A DNA stretch of 64,000 nucleotides, taken from positions 35,622,993-35,686,992 of the forward strand of contig NC_044573.1 of the NCBI RefSeq assembly GCF_901933205.1, given 5' to 3'. The position numbers and the translations under genes were made by a program. Every line of letters begins with the position of its first letter. The first letter of the stretch is position 1. The stretch is from Camarhynchus parvulus. Its lineage: Eukaryota; Chordata; Aves; Passeriformes; Thraupidae. Shown piece after piece: positions 51,795-64,000 of this stretch. The notes under the pieces were generated by a model, which worked only from the letters and a program-made list of their open reading frames with translations, did no database searches and was not told where the DNA came from.

Positions 51795-54700
51795 GTGAGT
51801 ACAAAAAACATACTCCCTTCTCTCCCCCCACAAAGCCCCCACTCCCTGGTTTTTTTAAGATCTTGAAATTTTCTGCAGTAACACTTGAAGACAGAGAAAG
51901 GTTAAAACAACTATATGCGAGATTTCTTAGGTTAGCAAATGCTCCAATATCCTGCATTTTGTGCAGAAACAAAACAGATTTCCTGGATGAGAAAAACAAT
52001 TGAATCTGATTTGCTGTTGAAAATTTGTCATGTTGTTTCTAGATAATAGTTTTTTCTTCAGAAAAGGGTGCTTTGTGAATGTTTTGCTAGAATAGGCACA
52101 TCTATGAATGTAGTCAGTGTCAATATGATGGATACCTTTTTGGAAAGCTGGAGTTCAGGACTGTGGTCTCATTGATGACTATTTTTCTCTATATTTAATT
52201 TATTATGCGTTTATGAACTTCTGCACAGTATGGAGCTGCCTGAGAGTTTCTGCTTCATATTTATAAAAAAAAGATTGTGTAGGTGCCCAGCTTGTGGCCT
52301 TGGCTCATGCCCCATTGTGTGCAGAGCTTGAGGACAAGTTTTGGCATAGAAGATTAAGAGCTTGATGAATTATGGGTTAGGTATTACAGAACGTCTGCTG
52401 GCTTGATTTGGAGAAAAGTTCCTGCAGCTGAATAATGGACTGATTAACATTGAGACCTTTAGGTACTTGCAGTCTCCTGACAGACTTCCTTTGCTGTAGC
52501 ACAAAGAATTATGTTCTGCTGAGGTTTTAGGGAAGAGCCTTTCCTTCTAAATCTTTAACTAGAATTCCTTTGTGTATATTTGCATTTCTGCATTGCACAT
52601 CTTTATGGTCTGTCCATTTACACTTAAATACAACTCCCTGCTTCCTTTTCTTCAAGTGTAAGTTTGTTAATGGTAAATGAGACTATTGGCTCTAATGGGA
52701 AGACCAGTGGGCAGCTGGAGGACTTTCAATTAACATTTTCAGAGTGGTGAAGTATACTTCTTGCAAAGCACTATCTCCCTTTCTTAGAAGTTTCAGAAAG
52801 ATATTTTTTTTTTAGTCACACTGTCAACATCAAGCAGTAGTCTCTTTTGTAAATAAGATGATACTGCTTTTTTTCCAGTCAGCAGTTGTTTTTCTTCAAA
52901 TAAAATATTAATGGCCACTGGGATTGGATTGTGACCATCTCTCATGACTCTTACTAGTCAGAGTTTACAAATTCCAGGTTTTATAGTTCTCCAGTATTTG
53001 ATGTGACTGTTCCAGGTTGGATTCTGACCAAAAAAACCCCAAAAAACAACCAAACCATCTTTCCTTTTGGCTCCGTTTTTCAGGCTAAGTCATTCTACCT
53101 TCAATACACTCAGTGGTACTCACAAGTATCAAGGTGCCACTAAATGGATGGATTCTGTGAGTTGTTTTTTTTCCTTCTATGGTAGCATAAGGAGAGGACT
53201 ATGCAGCTGTAAGAGGAAGAAGCCAGTGCTTCTAGCTCTTTCTAGCTTATTTGAGCTCCACTGTTACAGTGCTCTGAGGGACATGACTAGGAGAAGGAAA
53301 ACCAGGAGCTGAACACTGGACTGGTTTTTATCAAATTCTAAGCCCCTTATTGAGCAGTGCATTAGTAAAACATTCTACCCTTATTGAAAAGCTTATGAGT
53401 CCTAAAACAGCCAGAGGACAAGTAGTAAAAAGAATTTCTATGGCCTGATAAGGTCAGCCATGACTTAAGTGTTGACTCAGAGGTAAAATGCATGCTATTT
53501 GGATTGTGTCAAATTTTTGGTTTCTGAGCTCTCTGTCCGCCTAAAAACCAGTCTCATTACCTGTTTCACCTGTTTTCTACATCTGTGAGGTGGGAGTTGG
53601 TGACAGTAACTTCTGATGAAGCAGTGTAGATATCTGCCAGTAGAGTGCAGTTTGAGCTGTATGTTGTTAGAGTCTAGGATTATGCACCGCTAGCCTGAAA
53701 AGGAGACCTAAAACTTGGCCTGCCATATCTGTTTGGGTTTTCTGGTTTCTGGAGGTACTGGGATGACCTTGAAGATTAGAAGACTACTTGTTTTCATAAA
53801 AATTGAGTTCTAAATTTCAGCTGTCAGTATTTTAATGTTAGGGATGTTTGAATTAACTATGGTGAGGTAAGATTAGGATGTGAAACCTGATGTCAGGTGT
53901 CCTGTGATAACCATGAATATGCAGTCCTTAGTCCTGTTTCAACCAGAGATGGACCCTATGAATTAGTTCATGCTTATGGTTGATGTTCATTGTCTAGCTC
54001 ATTTATGGTTGTGGCTGATGATCTCATGGTGTTTTGTTATTGCTCTTAAATATATAATCTTATGTAATTGGACAGGCTTTTACTTCATTGAGCAGAGGAA
54101 TTTTGGTAATGGCCATATGGAGATACTTGAAAAGGAAGAGGGGGAATATGTAATAACTTTATTAAAAAGCAGAGGCCAGAAAGTTAGTACCAAATGCTTC
54201 ACAACTTTTTTTTTAATAGTAGCAATAAATAAAATTTCTTTAGAGATGAGAAGAAAGAGTAGCCAGGTAATACTTGGTAGCAGTGCCCAAGAGTTCATAG
54301 CTATCAATTAACATGGAGTACAAAGCTACTCATTCTGTTGAGTTTTTATGAACATTTCTATGCATTTTACTTCAAAATATTAACACTGTGCCAGAGACTG
54401 GCAATTGTGAAAAGTGTACCTCATAGAGTAAACTTACTTCTCTAGCTGTTGCTGCAGTTGGTTTTGATTTTTCTGGACTTTCTTGTTTCAGTCCAGTGAT
54501 GTAAAATGGGTAGTCTTGAAACTGGAACAAGTGTCCGTCTTTTGTTACCTTTAGAGACAGGTCTGTCCTGGCAGAAACAAATGAGATGTGGGGTACTGGT
54601 ACATTGGGAAGAAAACTGCCAAACATGACCAAGTGCTTCTGAGCATCTTCTGATTTATAGGAAATCAGTCATGTTTAAATGCCCCATCACAGTGTTGTCA

Positions 54701-57700
54701 GATGAGCTTTTGGATATGCTGGGGTAAAAAATATTAAAGTTTAGTCACATTAAACATTTTTCAATTAAAATTAATTAAAGATGCCTTCTGGAATTTTTAC
54801 TCTGGTGCATTTGTAAGCAGTTTCACTTCTCTGATACTTTTCAGAACATGCAGTATAGTACTTTAGTAAAAACAGTAAATAGTCTATTCTTTTGGCTTTT
54901 AAGCTGAATTTTACTGTAAGGTTATGTATCACATCAACAGAGCTTGAAAATTCAGCAAACCACTGGGGTTGCAATTATAGCATTTAAAGTCACTCTGGGA
55001 TGTGAAATTGAGTTACCTGCCGGTAGCAGGTAGCATTTCTACTGTTAAGCATTTTGAACTTTTGTCTTGTGGGATACAAACTCTGAGTAATTCTCAAGGG
55101 ATGTATTATTTGCTTAAAAGTACATACTGTCACACTTCTCCTGTAATCTGCCTAAATATTTGGAACCTCAGAGTGAAAAGTTCTCTAGTAGTAGCAACAG
55201 CAGCACAGAAATTTCAGCTATAAAATTCTGTTTGCAACCTGGTAGTCCATCAAACAGTAGGAAGATTTTTTTTTAGTAATTCAGGTACATCTACCTCAGA
55301 CATTTCCCACTAGTCTCTTAATGGCACTGTTAAATAGTAACCACTAGTCATCTGAGCATGAATCCTCTAAATATCAGTGCTTGTATCCCTGGATTTATAA
55401 ATGCAGTGCTGAAGAAAATTAGTTAAAGGAATTTTGTGTGGTTTCTATTGATCTAAAATTTATATGATAGTAAAAAAATTCTAAATGTGGTCTTTTTGGA
55501 ATTCCTTTCAACATAGCTATTCTAAGAACTGCTTATTACAGCAGGAAGAGGCTAGGAAGTTTTCAGTTTCACTCTATCCACTTCCAGCTGCTATATGGTT
55601 CTTCAGAAAATGCATTTAAATACACACTTCATTTTCCAGCCTGACATGTCTGTGGGCTAGTGTTTAGTGGCACTGTGCATTTTGCCCATTGAGCTGAAAA
55701 TAGTGAATTTTGTGCTTCTGAAATCAATTGTCGGGTGTTGCCTGCATGTGGAGGACAATTTCGTACACCCTTTCACCAGGGTACAGTTCCTCGTAAGCAC
55801 AGTGATGATGCCACTACTTCCCTGTTTTAGGGGCACGTGTAGAAAATGTATTAATTAGTGACTGAGGCAACCACAGAATGCACTGAAAGCAGAAGAAAAA
55901 CTCAAGAGTACTTTGCCTACAACTGGAATTGTATTGTGTGAAGTAAATAAGGCATGTGTTTGTATAATGAAGTTATCCCAAGGAAGAAGAGAGGATAAGA
56001 AAGAAAATGAGACTAATCTCAGGAAGACAATGTGAGAAGTATGTTAATTTTGCAATTGAAGTTAAATGTTAAGTTGATAAATTAAGTACTATGGAAAAAT
56101 ACTTTCTTCCAGGTAGATTGGGTTGTTTTGGTCTTCACCAAAATTCTTTATCAAATTCATTAAAGAGAACTTGTCTCTACTTTAGGTAGTAAATGAAAAC
56201 ATATCTTGAATTTAAATAGTAAAGGTTACATAAGGTTTAGTGAATTTGGACTTGCAGTACCCTACTGTGTCTTAGTTGTATGTGTTGTGGCTGGAAGTTG
56301 GACAAATATGCCTGTATGGCTATTGGACTCTTAGGATCTGCTCGTGGTTCCGTGGACAACTCTTAAATTCTTGTGTAGGGATGAAGCTGAAACAATATGA
56401 AGGTTATGTAACTCCTCTAACTATGGCTACATTATATTACATCATATTTTACATAACTTTATACACATGAAATAAGCTTAATGTGGAAGAAAATGTCCCA
56501 GCACTTAGGGTTGATGTGCTGAACAGAATACTCAGCTCCAAATTTGGCATAGCAAGAGCTTTCCTATATTGACAGCACAATACACTGGTAACTTAGTGAA
56601 GCTCCTCTGTAAGTTTACATGTAATTATGTGTGCTGGCTTCACTGATGACTTCAGAGGTTGATTTAAGCAAATCCCAGGTGTCACTTTGAAATTCCAATT
56701 TAAACTATTTTTGTGGAACTGCACCATTCTGACTTCATTTAGTGACACTTACTTCATAATAATAGTATTTCCCTGCCAGGAAGTATGGGTAAACAGCTGC
56801 AAAAGGCATAAATATTTTACTGCTTAAAAAAGTGCACACAGAGGTATGATATGTGTTGCATATAAATACATCTGTATGATTTGACATTATACCCAAGTTC
56901 AGACTTTGGAGGAAATCTCCCTCTGATCTTCACTGGGTCAGATACTCTTTCCACCATTCTTGTTATTGATTTGTGGAACTGCTCTTCATGAACAGCAAAA
57001 TTATTCTGTCTCTGGCTTGTCTTAACTAGATCATTGCATTGTGATCCTTGTATCTTGTGCCTATCAATGTATTTATGGACATTAGAGTTAAACAGTGGTA
57101 ATGTTCCCAACTAGAAGTTTTGGGAAATTTGGAGATGAGGGAGGATCTTAAGGCTACACTCTGAACAAGGTACAGCCAGCAGAATGAGGTGAGTGAAACC
57201 AGAACGAACACTTAGAAGACTAACATTAAAGAATAACTGAACGATTACAAGATAGTCTGTTTGGAGGGAATGTAGAGTCAAATTTGCTTCAGTCACTCAT
57301 GGTAACTGACATGCATGTATTGCTCCTAAAATTGTACATAGTCAGTTGCAAGGGAATGGGGTAAGTGTATAAATGTTGGGGACTTTTTTGTTTCATTTTC
57401 TCAAATGTATGTGTGTTCAAAGCCTGTGCTCTCATTCCAGAGCAGAAGGGATTTTTAAGAGACAAGCTAAAAAGTTTAAGATAAAATTTTTGTTCCTGTC
57501 AGCATCAGGGTCAAACAGCACTGGGGCTATTCAAAGAACAATTTTAGTGTGAAGCATTCTTTTCCTGTCTGCCATTTCAGAGCATTATTCTTCCTGCTAT
57601 TGAACAATATGGTGATTTGTAACAGCCAGTTAAAGTTTACTTTTGATTCTAGCAAGACTTGGAAACAACAGGCTAAATTCTAGCTATAAATTGAGTTATG

Positions 57701-59458
57701 TAGATTCACATTAATGCAGCTAACTCTAGCAAACCAAGCAGCATATTTACTTTGGTTTTGCCTCAAAAAATAGAGTGACAAATTCTGAAAAAATAACTAA
57801 CAAATGAATGCAGTTTATTTAGCAATTATAAAAGACTATGGAGTTCTTTGAAAACCTTGGAGACAGAATAGGTCTGTATAAATACAAGCTATTTCACTCA
57901 GTATACTCTTGCTGTAGGCATTCTAACAATACCCTTGCTAAGCTGTCTTCATGATTGTTTGTGTGTCTATAAAGGGCTCACAATTGAGGAGGCCAGAAAA
58001 TCAGCACCCCTCTGCAACGTACTGTATTTTTCTCTCTGGACTCTGAAAAGATTTTATGGCCCTGAGCTCACTAGAAAATAAATGTCTGCCTGACAGGCAA
58101 AGGCTGCTGGTGCTTTTATAGAAACAATTTTAAATGTTGCATTCACCCAAAAATGAATTCTCATCTCCATGCTTTAAAATACAGAGACTGATATACAGCA
58201 GAATGAAGAAGAATGTTGGAAAAACATGGTGATCTGGCAAACAGAATTAAATCAGTTCAAAGCATGTAATTGCTGGGGGAAAACACAGACTGAGACAAAT
58301 GCATCTCAACTTATGAGATGAAAGAGTATTGGCTCCAAAAGCAAAAATTTCTCAAGAAGATAAGAGGAGGTTTTTCCAGAAAATTCTGTAGGGGAAAGCC
58401 TTTATGATGTTTATAAAACGTTAATTTAGGTGGATATAGAGACCTATTGAACCCACACAATTAAACATTAAAAGTCTCTTAGCCTGGCTAACTCCAGAGC
58501 TGCTGTAATGCAAGTCTTTGATATCAAGAATTGATTCTGATTGTTTCAAGTAGCTGAGTCTGGTTTTCTTCATAGGAGATGTGAAAGTGCTCTTCTGTCA
58601 GTGCCATTGCCTATGCTAGAAGGAATGAACAAATGTTGACAAAAAAAAATTACTGTACAAAGGTTCATACCCTGTGAAGCTCAGATTTCAGAATCAGTGA
58701 CATCCTTATGTCTGTTGTCATTTTTTCCCCTGTTCAGAAAATTAGGGGGAAAAAAAGATCTTGGCTTCATGTACTGCTGAGAGAGATTTTTAATGGTGAT
58801 TCAGCATGCAGAGGCGGCTGTATTCATTTATAACTTAATTCCATTATGTCCTGTCCTTTGTCACTGTTTACAGTTTGTTGACTTCCCTAGTGCTTTTTGG
58901 TTGTTTCCCTTCAGGAAATGAAATGTCAAGTGGATATACTTTAGTAAGATAATATTAATTTAATTTTTATTCCCTATTCATAGAAATTATGAACATTGAC
59001 TCTTGCAATTTAGACTTTTTTCTCATTTGAGGGAGTTGTGTATGTTGGGAGGGGGAAACTCTATCTCAGTCATTTATTTTCTTGAGAAGTGCTCTTCCAG
59101 CTTGAGACTTGTAATGCTATTGTCTAATATTTGTATTATTATTGTGAAAGAAGCCTAAACAATAACCTTAGGCAAAAGGCATAATTCGAGATGAGTACAT
59201 AAATTCAGGTGGCAGTGAGTCTCATTCTCAGTGTCTAAGACCAAATTCAGACCACCTTGTGAAAGAGTCCTATTGAGAAAGTGGACAGTGGCATAGTATT
59301 TAGCTGGTAATTTTAAAGCTCCTGTATGGTTGTAAGTTTGTGTGTAAAGATGTTGACTTCATTATCAGAGTGTGCATTGCAGCAGCTTTCATCGGTGGAA
59401 AATTGCTTGTGGTGGGCTGTAAAGTTACTTCTGCTTATTACAGCCGAGATGAGGATTG

Positions 59459-59474
59459 TAACCCTAACCCTAAC
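59459..59474. repeat. Short interstitial telomere-like repeat
   Basis: Two complete TAACCC units plus TAAC. Such short tracts arise by chance or at healed breaks. There is no longer array around it. Confidence 0.5.
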
Positions 59475-61026
59475 TCTGTGCCTTAGATGATGTCTGTGTC
59501 TAAATGTGGCTTTTGGGCCTTTGTTACCATATCACTCAAGTCAGAGCCTTTTGGTATGCTTGGGTACCTAAGAAGCTGGGTAATTTGAATGGAAACTTAA
59601 AAAGGCTTCTTCACCTGAATGTTGTGCTGTGTTGATGTGAACTCAAGCATGAGTCGCTTGAAGTTCTGTTTCAGGACAAGTACTGCACTCTGGGAAAGAC
59701 AGGCCGTCTGGGTGCTAATATTTTGCATAATTCATATTTGAAATTGCAGCTGAAGCACTTGACTGCCTGCCTATCCTTAGAAGTACACTCAGCTGAGCAC
59801 TCCTGTGGGATTAAGCTCCCCAAGGACTGCTATAGTAGTCATTGTGGTGTCTGGAATCCAGCTGTAGTGAAGTCAGAATTCCTCAAAGAAAAGTGGCTGA
59901 GCCCTAAACTAAGCAGTCTTGAACTAAGGATTTGAACTAAGCAGTCTTAGGTCATCAGGATTTACTTCTGAATGGGTTGGGCACACTCCTGTTCAATGTT
60001 GTGCTCGCTCCATGCAATCAATTTCTCTCATCCCTTGGAAAAGAGACCTAGGACTGGTAAGTGGTATAACTAGAGGCTAAAATCTAGCTCTTTATCATCA
60101 TAACCATTTGTGGGTCTAGTTTAAATCTAATTGATTTAAACAAAATAAATGCAGTACAGATTAAAATAATTATTGGCCAAAAAGTTTATTTCAATGAGTT
60201 GAAGCCATTCCATGAGACATCAAACCACACTGCATGCTGTGTTTGGGTTGGTACCTTTTTCTGGATCACACTCAACTATGTGAAGGGAAATGATAGTTAT
60301 GTATCTCATTACCAGGAGAATGGCTGTAGTTTAAGGTAGGATGTTCATTGCCCGAGGATTGTATATAAAGAATCCTTGCAGTGATCAAAAAGGCAAGGAA
60401 GACAAAAGGTAATTGATAAAACCTGCTGTCAGAGACCTCAGATTTCAAATCCATGTGTGATTTGTACATTATGGGTTTCCACAAGGACAAAATTGAATGT
60501 AATTTCTGTGAATTCCTCTCTTGCTCTAAAAGCCTGTGTCAGTGAGAGAATTTATCAGCAAAGGGCTTGTGGCATGTAAACACAGTTAGGTCTTTCTAAA
60601 CAATCTCAGCACTTGTGCCTGCATATGCTCCTTTGGTACTTTTAAGTGAAGCCATCCATACAAAACACAAAAAACTGTGTTGCAGATAGTAGAGATCTTT
60701 TTGAAATTTGTCAAAATTAATATAGGAAACCTACTTGAGTGAAACAAGTGTTGCTGTAGTAAATGACTTCAAACAGTACACTGTTCACACTCATCTTTAT
60801 TTTAAACTGAGATTAAGATAATTGAGGAATGGGTTATTAGCCTCTCCTAGGATAGACTACTAAAATTTTTAAAGTGTTTTGGAGGGTGGTGGATGTGGTG
60901 ATGAGGAAGATAGTGGAATTCTCTGTTCTATTCCTTGACAGGGAGCAAGGAAGAGATTGTATCCCTGGGATAATCAAGAAGGGGAAAAGACTTTCCCAGT
61001 TATTTTCTTTTCAGCTACCTTCTTCC

Positions 61027-61065
61027 TTCCTGGAAGCTTCCTACGTGATGCTTCCTGGAAGCATC
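61027..61065. promoter_or_regulatory. Two TTCCTGGAA motifs (STAT-type) 25 bp apart
   Basis: TTCNNNGAA consensus sites lie at 61027-61035 and 61052-61060. The second is the core of a 19-base perfect palindrome at 61047-61065 (9-bp arms, one central base). The pair could be a STAT-responsive element or simply a short duplication. There is no direct evidence of binding. Confidence 0.3.
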
Positions 61066-62439
61066 AAACTTTCTTTTGAAATGATTTCTTTTCCTATCTG
61101 TCAAGCATGCTGAAGAAGCAAGCAGAGCTTAAAAAGAGGGTAGAGAAACGGGGGTGAGATAGAAGCCGGAAGTCTGAGAGCTCAGTTCTGACTGCAGGGA
61201 GAAGATTGTGGTGGGAGCTTCTGAGCATGACAGAAGGAAGAAGTGAAGATGTAGAGAGACATAGCTAGTCAGAAATCTATCTAGAGAAGTGTGTGTAATT
61301 GCAATAGCGGCAATAAGAATGGCAACAAAAATATCAGTGCATATCTATCTTCAGATACTGTCATATTAAATAGTTGGATCATGTTTTGCTTTTTTTTTGG
61401 GAGCCTTTTAGTTTGCATCAAGACAATAGAACTGAGTACTTGAAAAGCGATGAAATATCAAAGGTTAAGTTGTATTAACTAATTAAATAACATCATACAA
61501 ATGCAGCAAAAATATGAAGTACATAGAGAAGAAATAACAAAAAGTAGGAATGCTAAACTAATTACATTTCAATAATGTGTTCCTACAGCTGTCTAGACAT
61601 GTTAAATCAAGTACAGCTTGCCACGCTGTCATCTTGCTCAAAATGTTTTACTGGGTGGATGTGCATACATACACCTCATCTAATGTAGAACTGGGGGTGT
61701 ACTTTTAAGCATTGGAGAAGGCATTGGATCTTGGATTAAATAAATCTGGATCATCTTATTTTTAATTTCATTGACATGTCTAATTTCTCCCAATGCTTGT
61801 GAAAAGGGAACTGGCTGTGAGGTGATCTAGTGAACAGTAACCAAGTTTCTGCAAAGAGCAAAGGTAGGCATTTTATACTGAAGCCAAAAATCAAATTACT
61901 CAACAGCTGTCTTGCCTTTCTTTAATCCATGTAGTTTTCAGACTTGTTTGTGCTTGTGACTGTTACAGAAAGATTATTACTTATATTCTGCATTATTTTT
62001 AGATGGGCAAGATTTGAATGCAGGAGATTTTACTCCAGTGCTCAGAGCAGAGTAAGGGTTGAGTTCAGTCCTGCTAAGGTTGTGCAAGGGATGTTCTGTA
62101 TTTGTTTTACTGGGATGATATCTGTATCAACAGATCGGAAGGGGATTTGGGGGATGTGTGCCCCTTTGGCCTTAGCTGCAGATTGGTTCTGGGTATGAAG
62201 TATCAGTGCATTGTTGGGAGACAAAAATAAATTAAAATCACAGAAGCATTTTATGTAAAGCTGTGTAAGTAATTCTGCTGCTCTCCCCATCATTGATCAG
62301 ACCTCAGCTGCAGTAAAGTGTGGTTTTGGACGGGGTTTGTGAAGAAAGATGAGGACCCAGTGACTGCTATCAAAAGCAAAACAAAAAAGATGTAGATCTG
62401 CAAAATACGGGCTGTCAGACTGAATGTTTAGATGGTTTT

Positions 62440-62800
62440 GGTCTGGTCAAAATGAGACTGAGGGAGATTGGTGGCAGTGGCCTTCAGGTTTGTTAGAAAA
62501 ATGATCCACAGAGGAATAATGTTTTGTAAAAGTTTGCTGTAGATAAAGCAGAGCAATAGTTTGCTTGAGTTGCTACAGGGGAAGTGTGGATTACATATTA
62601 GGATTACCTTTACAATAGGGGAGGCTGAAGTGCTGGAATAAATTGTTCAGGGAGGCTGTGGAATCTGCATAATAGAAGGGGTTTGAGGATAGTCTGGACA
62701 AACCCTTTGTTTAATGTTGCTGTTTTATCCTGGGAAAATGAAGATAGGGGAGATTAAGAGATCTCTCAGAATCTCTTTCAGCCCTTTCTGTGCCTTTTAA
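62440..62800 (+). mobile_element. Old CR1 LINE 3' fragment
   Basis: Sense-strand blocks follow the CR1 3' region: a diverged version of the sequence before the 3' UTR near 62585-62620, then TTCAGGGAGGCTGTGGAATC near 62647, and a GTCTGGACAAACCC-like block near 62692. It ends with a weak match to the CR1 tail near 62770-62790. It is diverged, with indels and no open frame, so it is probably an ancient insertion. Confidence 0.65.
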
Positions 62801-64000
62801 AGCCTGTGTTTCTCCCAATGTGTAATCAAAAATTTAGGGAAGATCTGTCTGTGGCCTATATGTCAATCTATTTTTATTTTCTTTTTTTTTTCTGGTCATT
62901 TTTTTTCTTCTTTAGCTCCTAGCATTATAAATCTTCTAGATGATGCTATTTCTAAGTTTTATGACAGCTAAGTTCAACTTGTTCTGATCTTTGGAAACTA
63001 GGTTTTTATTGGTTGATTGGGTTTTTTTATTTTATTTGAAATTGATGACTAAGTGGTTACAAGACAGAACTTCCTCATATATTGTCAAAAGTGTAAAAAG
63101 GAGAAGGTCATTTGACAATAGTTCTAAGAGCTTAACTATCTTACTTGTGTGGTTGATTTTTATACAATGTCATCTTTCCTTTTAGCTGAACAAGCATGTG
63201 TAGTGTAAGGACTAAACCAGGTGGATTTGTGAAATAACTGGGAGACACCTTTTTTAGGAAATAAGTAATTTCCTTCTGCTACTTCTTTTTTTTGTTTTTT
63301 GTGTCAGTATTTAGCTAAGAAAAAGGAGAGGGTGTTGGTCAAATGGGAATTTAAAATGTTGAATGTATTAGCTGCTTAAAAGCTAATTTGGTTTGATTTT
63401 GGAAGATTCAATTTCAAATGCTCTCCTCATGCATCATGATTATAATTTGAAAATGTAAAATAGCCTGAAATAATCTATTCTCATTGTGAAGAGAATGTAA
63501 TTCTAAAATAGAATCTTCAGCTCTTATGACACACTGTGTAGATAAACATATGAAAACACACTGGGATCAGTGCAGAAGTAGAATGTCATGAAAAGAGAGT
63601 ACTGTATATCATTACTGGAGGCACTGATGGAATGTCTATAGTTCTGCGAGTTCTGTTTCCTTAGGAGATTTGCCTCAGGATATTTGTCATAAATGAAGGC
63701 ATAAAAAAAAACCAAAAACCCAACAGAAACCAAAACAATGAGAACAACAACACCCCCCAAACTGGCTTCTTAAAATAGTTTTAGAAATCTCTGTAATATG
63801 GGAGATGTGTCCATAAGCTACACTATGTACTAGTGTACTCAGCTGGTAGAAGCCACTGCTTGTGATTTTTTAAATTTTTTTTTATTGTGAATCCTTTTGG
63901 TTAGATCACTGTGAAGCACAAAACTGTCACACAAATAACATCAATGTTTTTGACACATTAAAAGATTTTAGTCTCTTTGCCCCCTTGACTTGTGTAGTTG

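Larger units (their letters stand above)
51795..64000 (+). other. LTBP1: LTBP1 intron 4, 5' part (over 12.2 kb, continues past the window)
   Basis: AT-rich intronic sequence. I looked for the exon beginning with the shared SNHTGR block and for the short-isoform first exon with its hydrophobic signal peptide, and saw neither. Recognised contents are a telomere-like 16-mer at 59459-59474, paired TTCCTGGAA motifs at 61027-61065 and an old CR1 fragment at 62440-62800. Open frames are short (113 codons at most) and lack features of real exons. Confidence 0.8.

Noticed and set aside
53970..54311. 113-codon plus-strand frame after exon 4
   Set aside because: There is no similarity to LTBP1 or another family, cysteines do not form EGF or TB spacing, and flanking sequence shows no clear exon signals.

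Overview
This window is avian nuclear DNA covering the 5' end of one protein-coding gene, LTBP1 (latent TGF-beta binding protein 1), on the + strand. The bird assignment rests on CR1 LINE fragments in both orientations, a solo LTR that matches an avian LTR family I recognise, and short introns around a clearly vertebrate LTBP1 N-terminus. I cannot name the species.

Layout. Positions 1-3340 are upstream intergenic sequence with no recognisable gene; they contain an unusual perfect hairpin at 2894-2935. Positions 3340-5020 are a CpG island with a TATA-poor promoter (perfect CRE palindrome, GC box, inverted CCAAT box), a leader with one short upstream ORF, coding exon 1 (4068-4522) and exon 2 (4935-5005). 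Intron 2 (14.8 kb) holds two LTR-like insertions. Exon 3 is at 19765-20053. Intron 3 (31.6 kb) holds three CR1 copies, one of them a long decayed reverse-transcriptase copy at 47680-49490. Exon 4 is at 51619-51794. The rest is the start of intron 4, which runs off the window and carries one more old CR1 fragment.

The four exons splice in frame (phases 2, 1, 2, 1) into 330 complete codons. They correspond to the N-terminal extension specific to the long isoform LTBP1L: signal peptide, basic low-complexity region, four-cysteine (fibrillin FUN-like) module, first EGF-like module and a Pro/Gln-rich linker. The 8-Cys (TB) domains, the other EGF modules and, as far as I can see, the first exon of the short isoform lie downstream of the window. 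The encoded region belongs to a secreted matrix protein that tethers the latent TGF-beta complex to microfibrils.

I found no second gene, no tRNA or rRNA, no CRISPR array and no intact mobile element. I see no convincing new multi-gene system. The most unusual sequence-level signal is the 19-bp perfect inverted repeat with a TTCG loop and an extra direct copy, about 1.1 kb upstream of the LTBP1 start codon.
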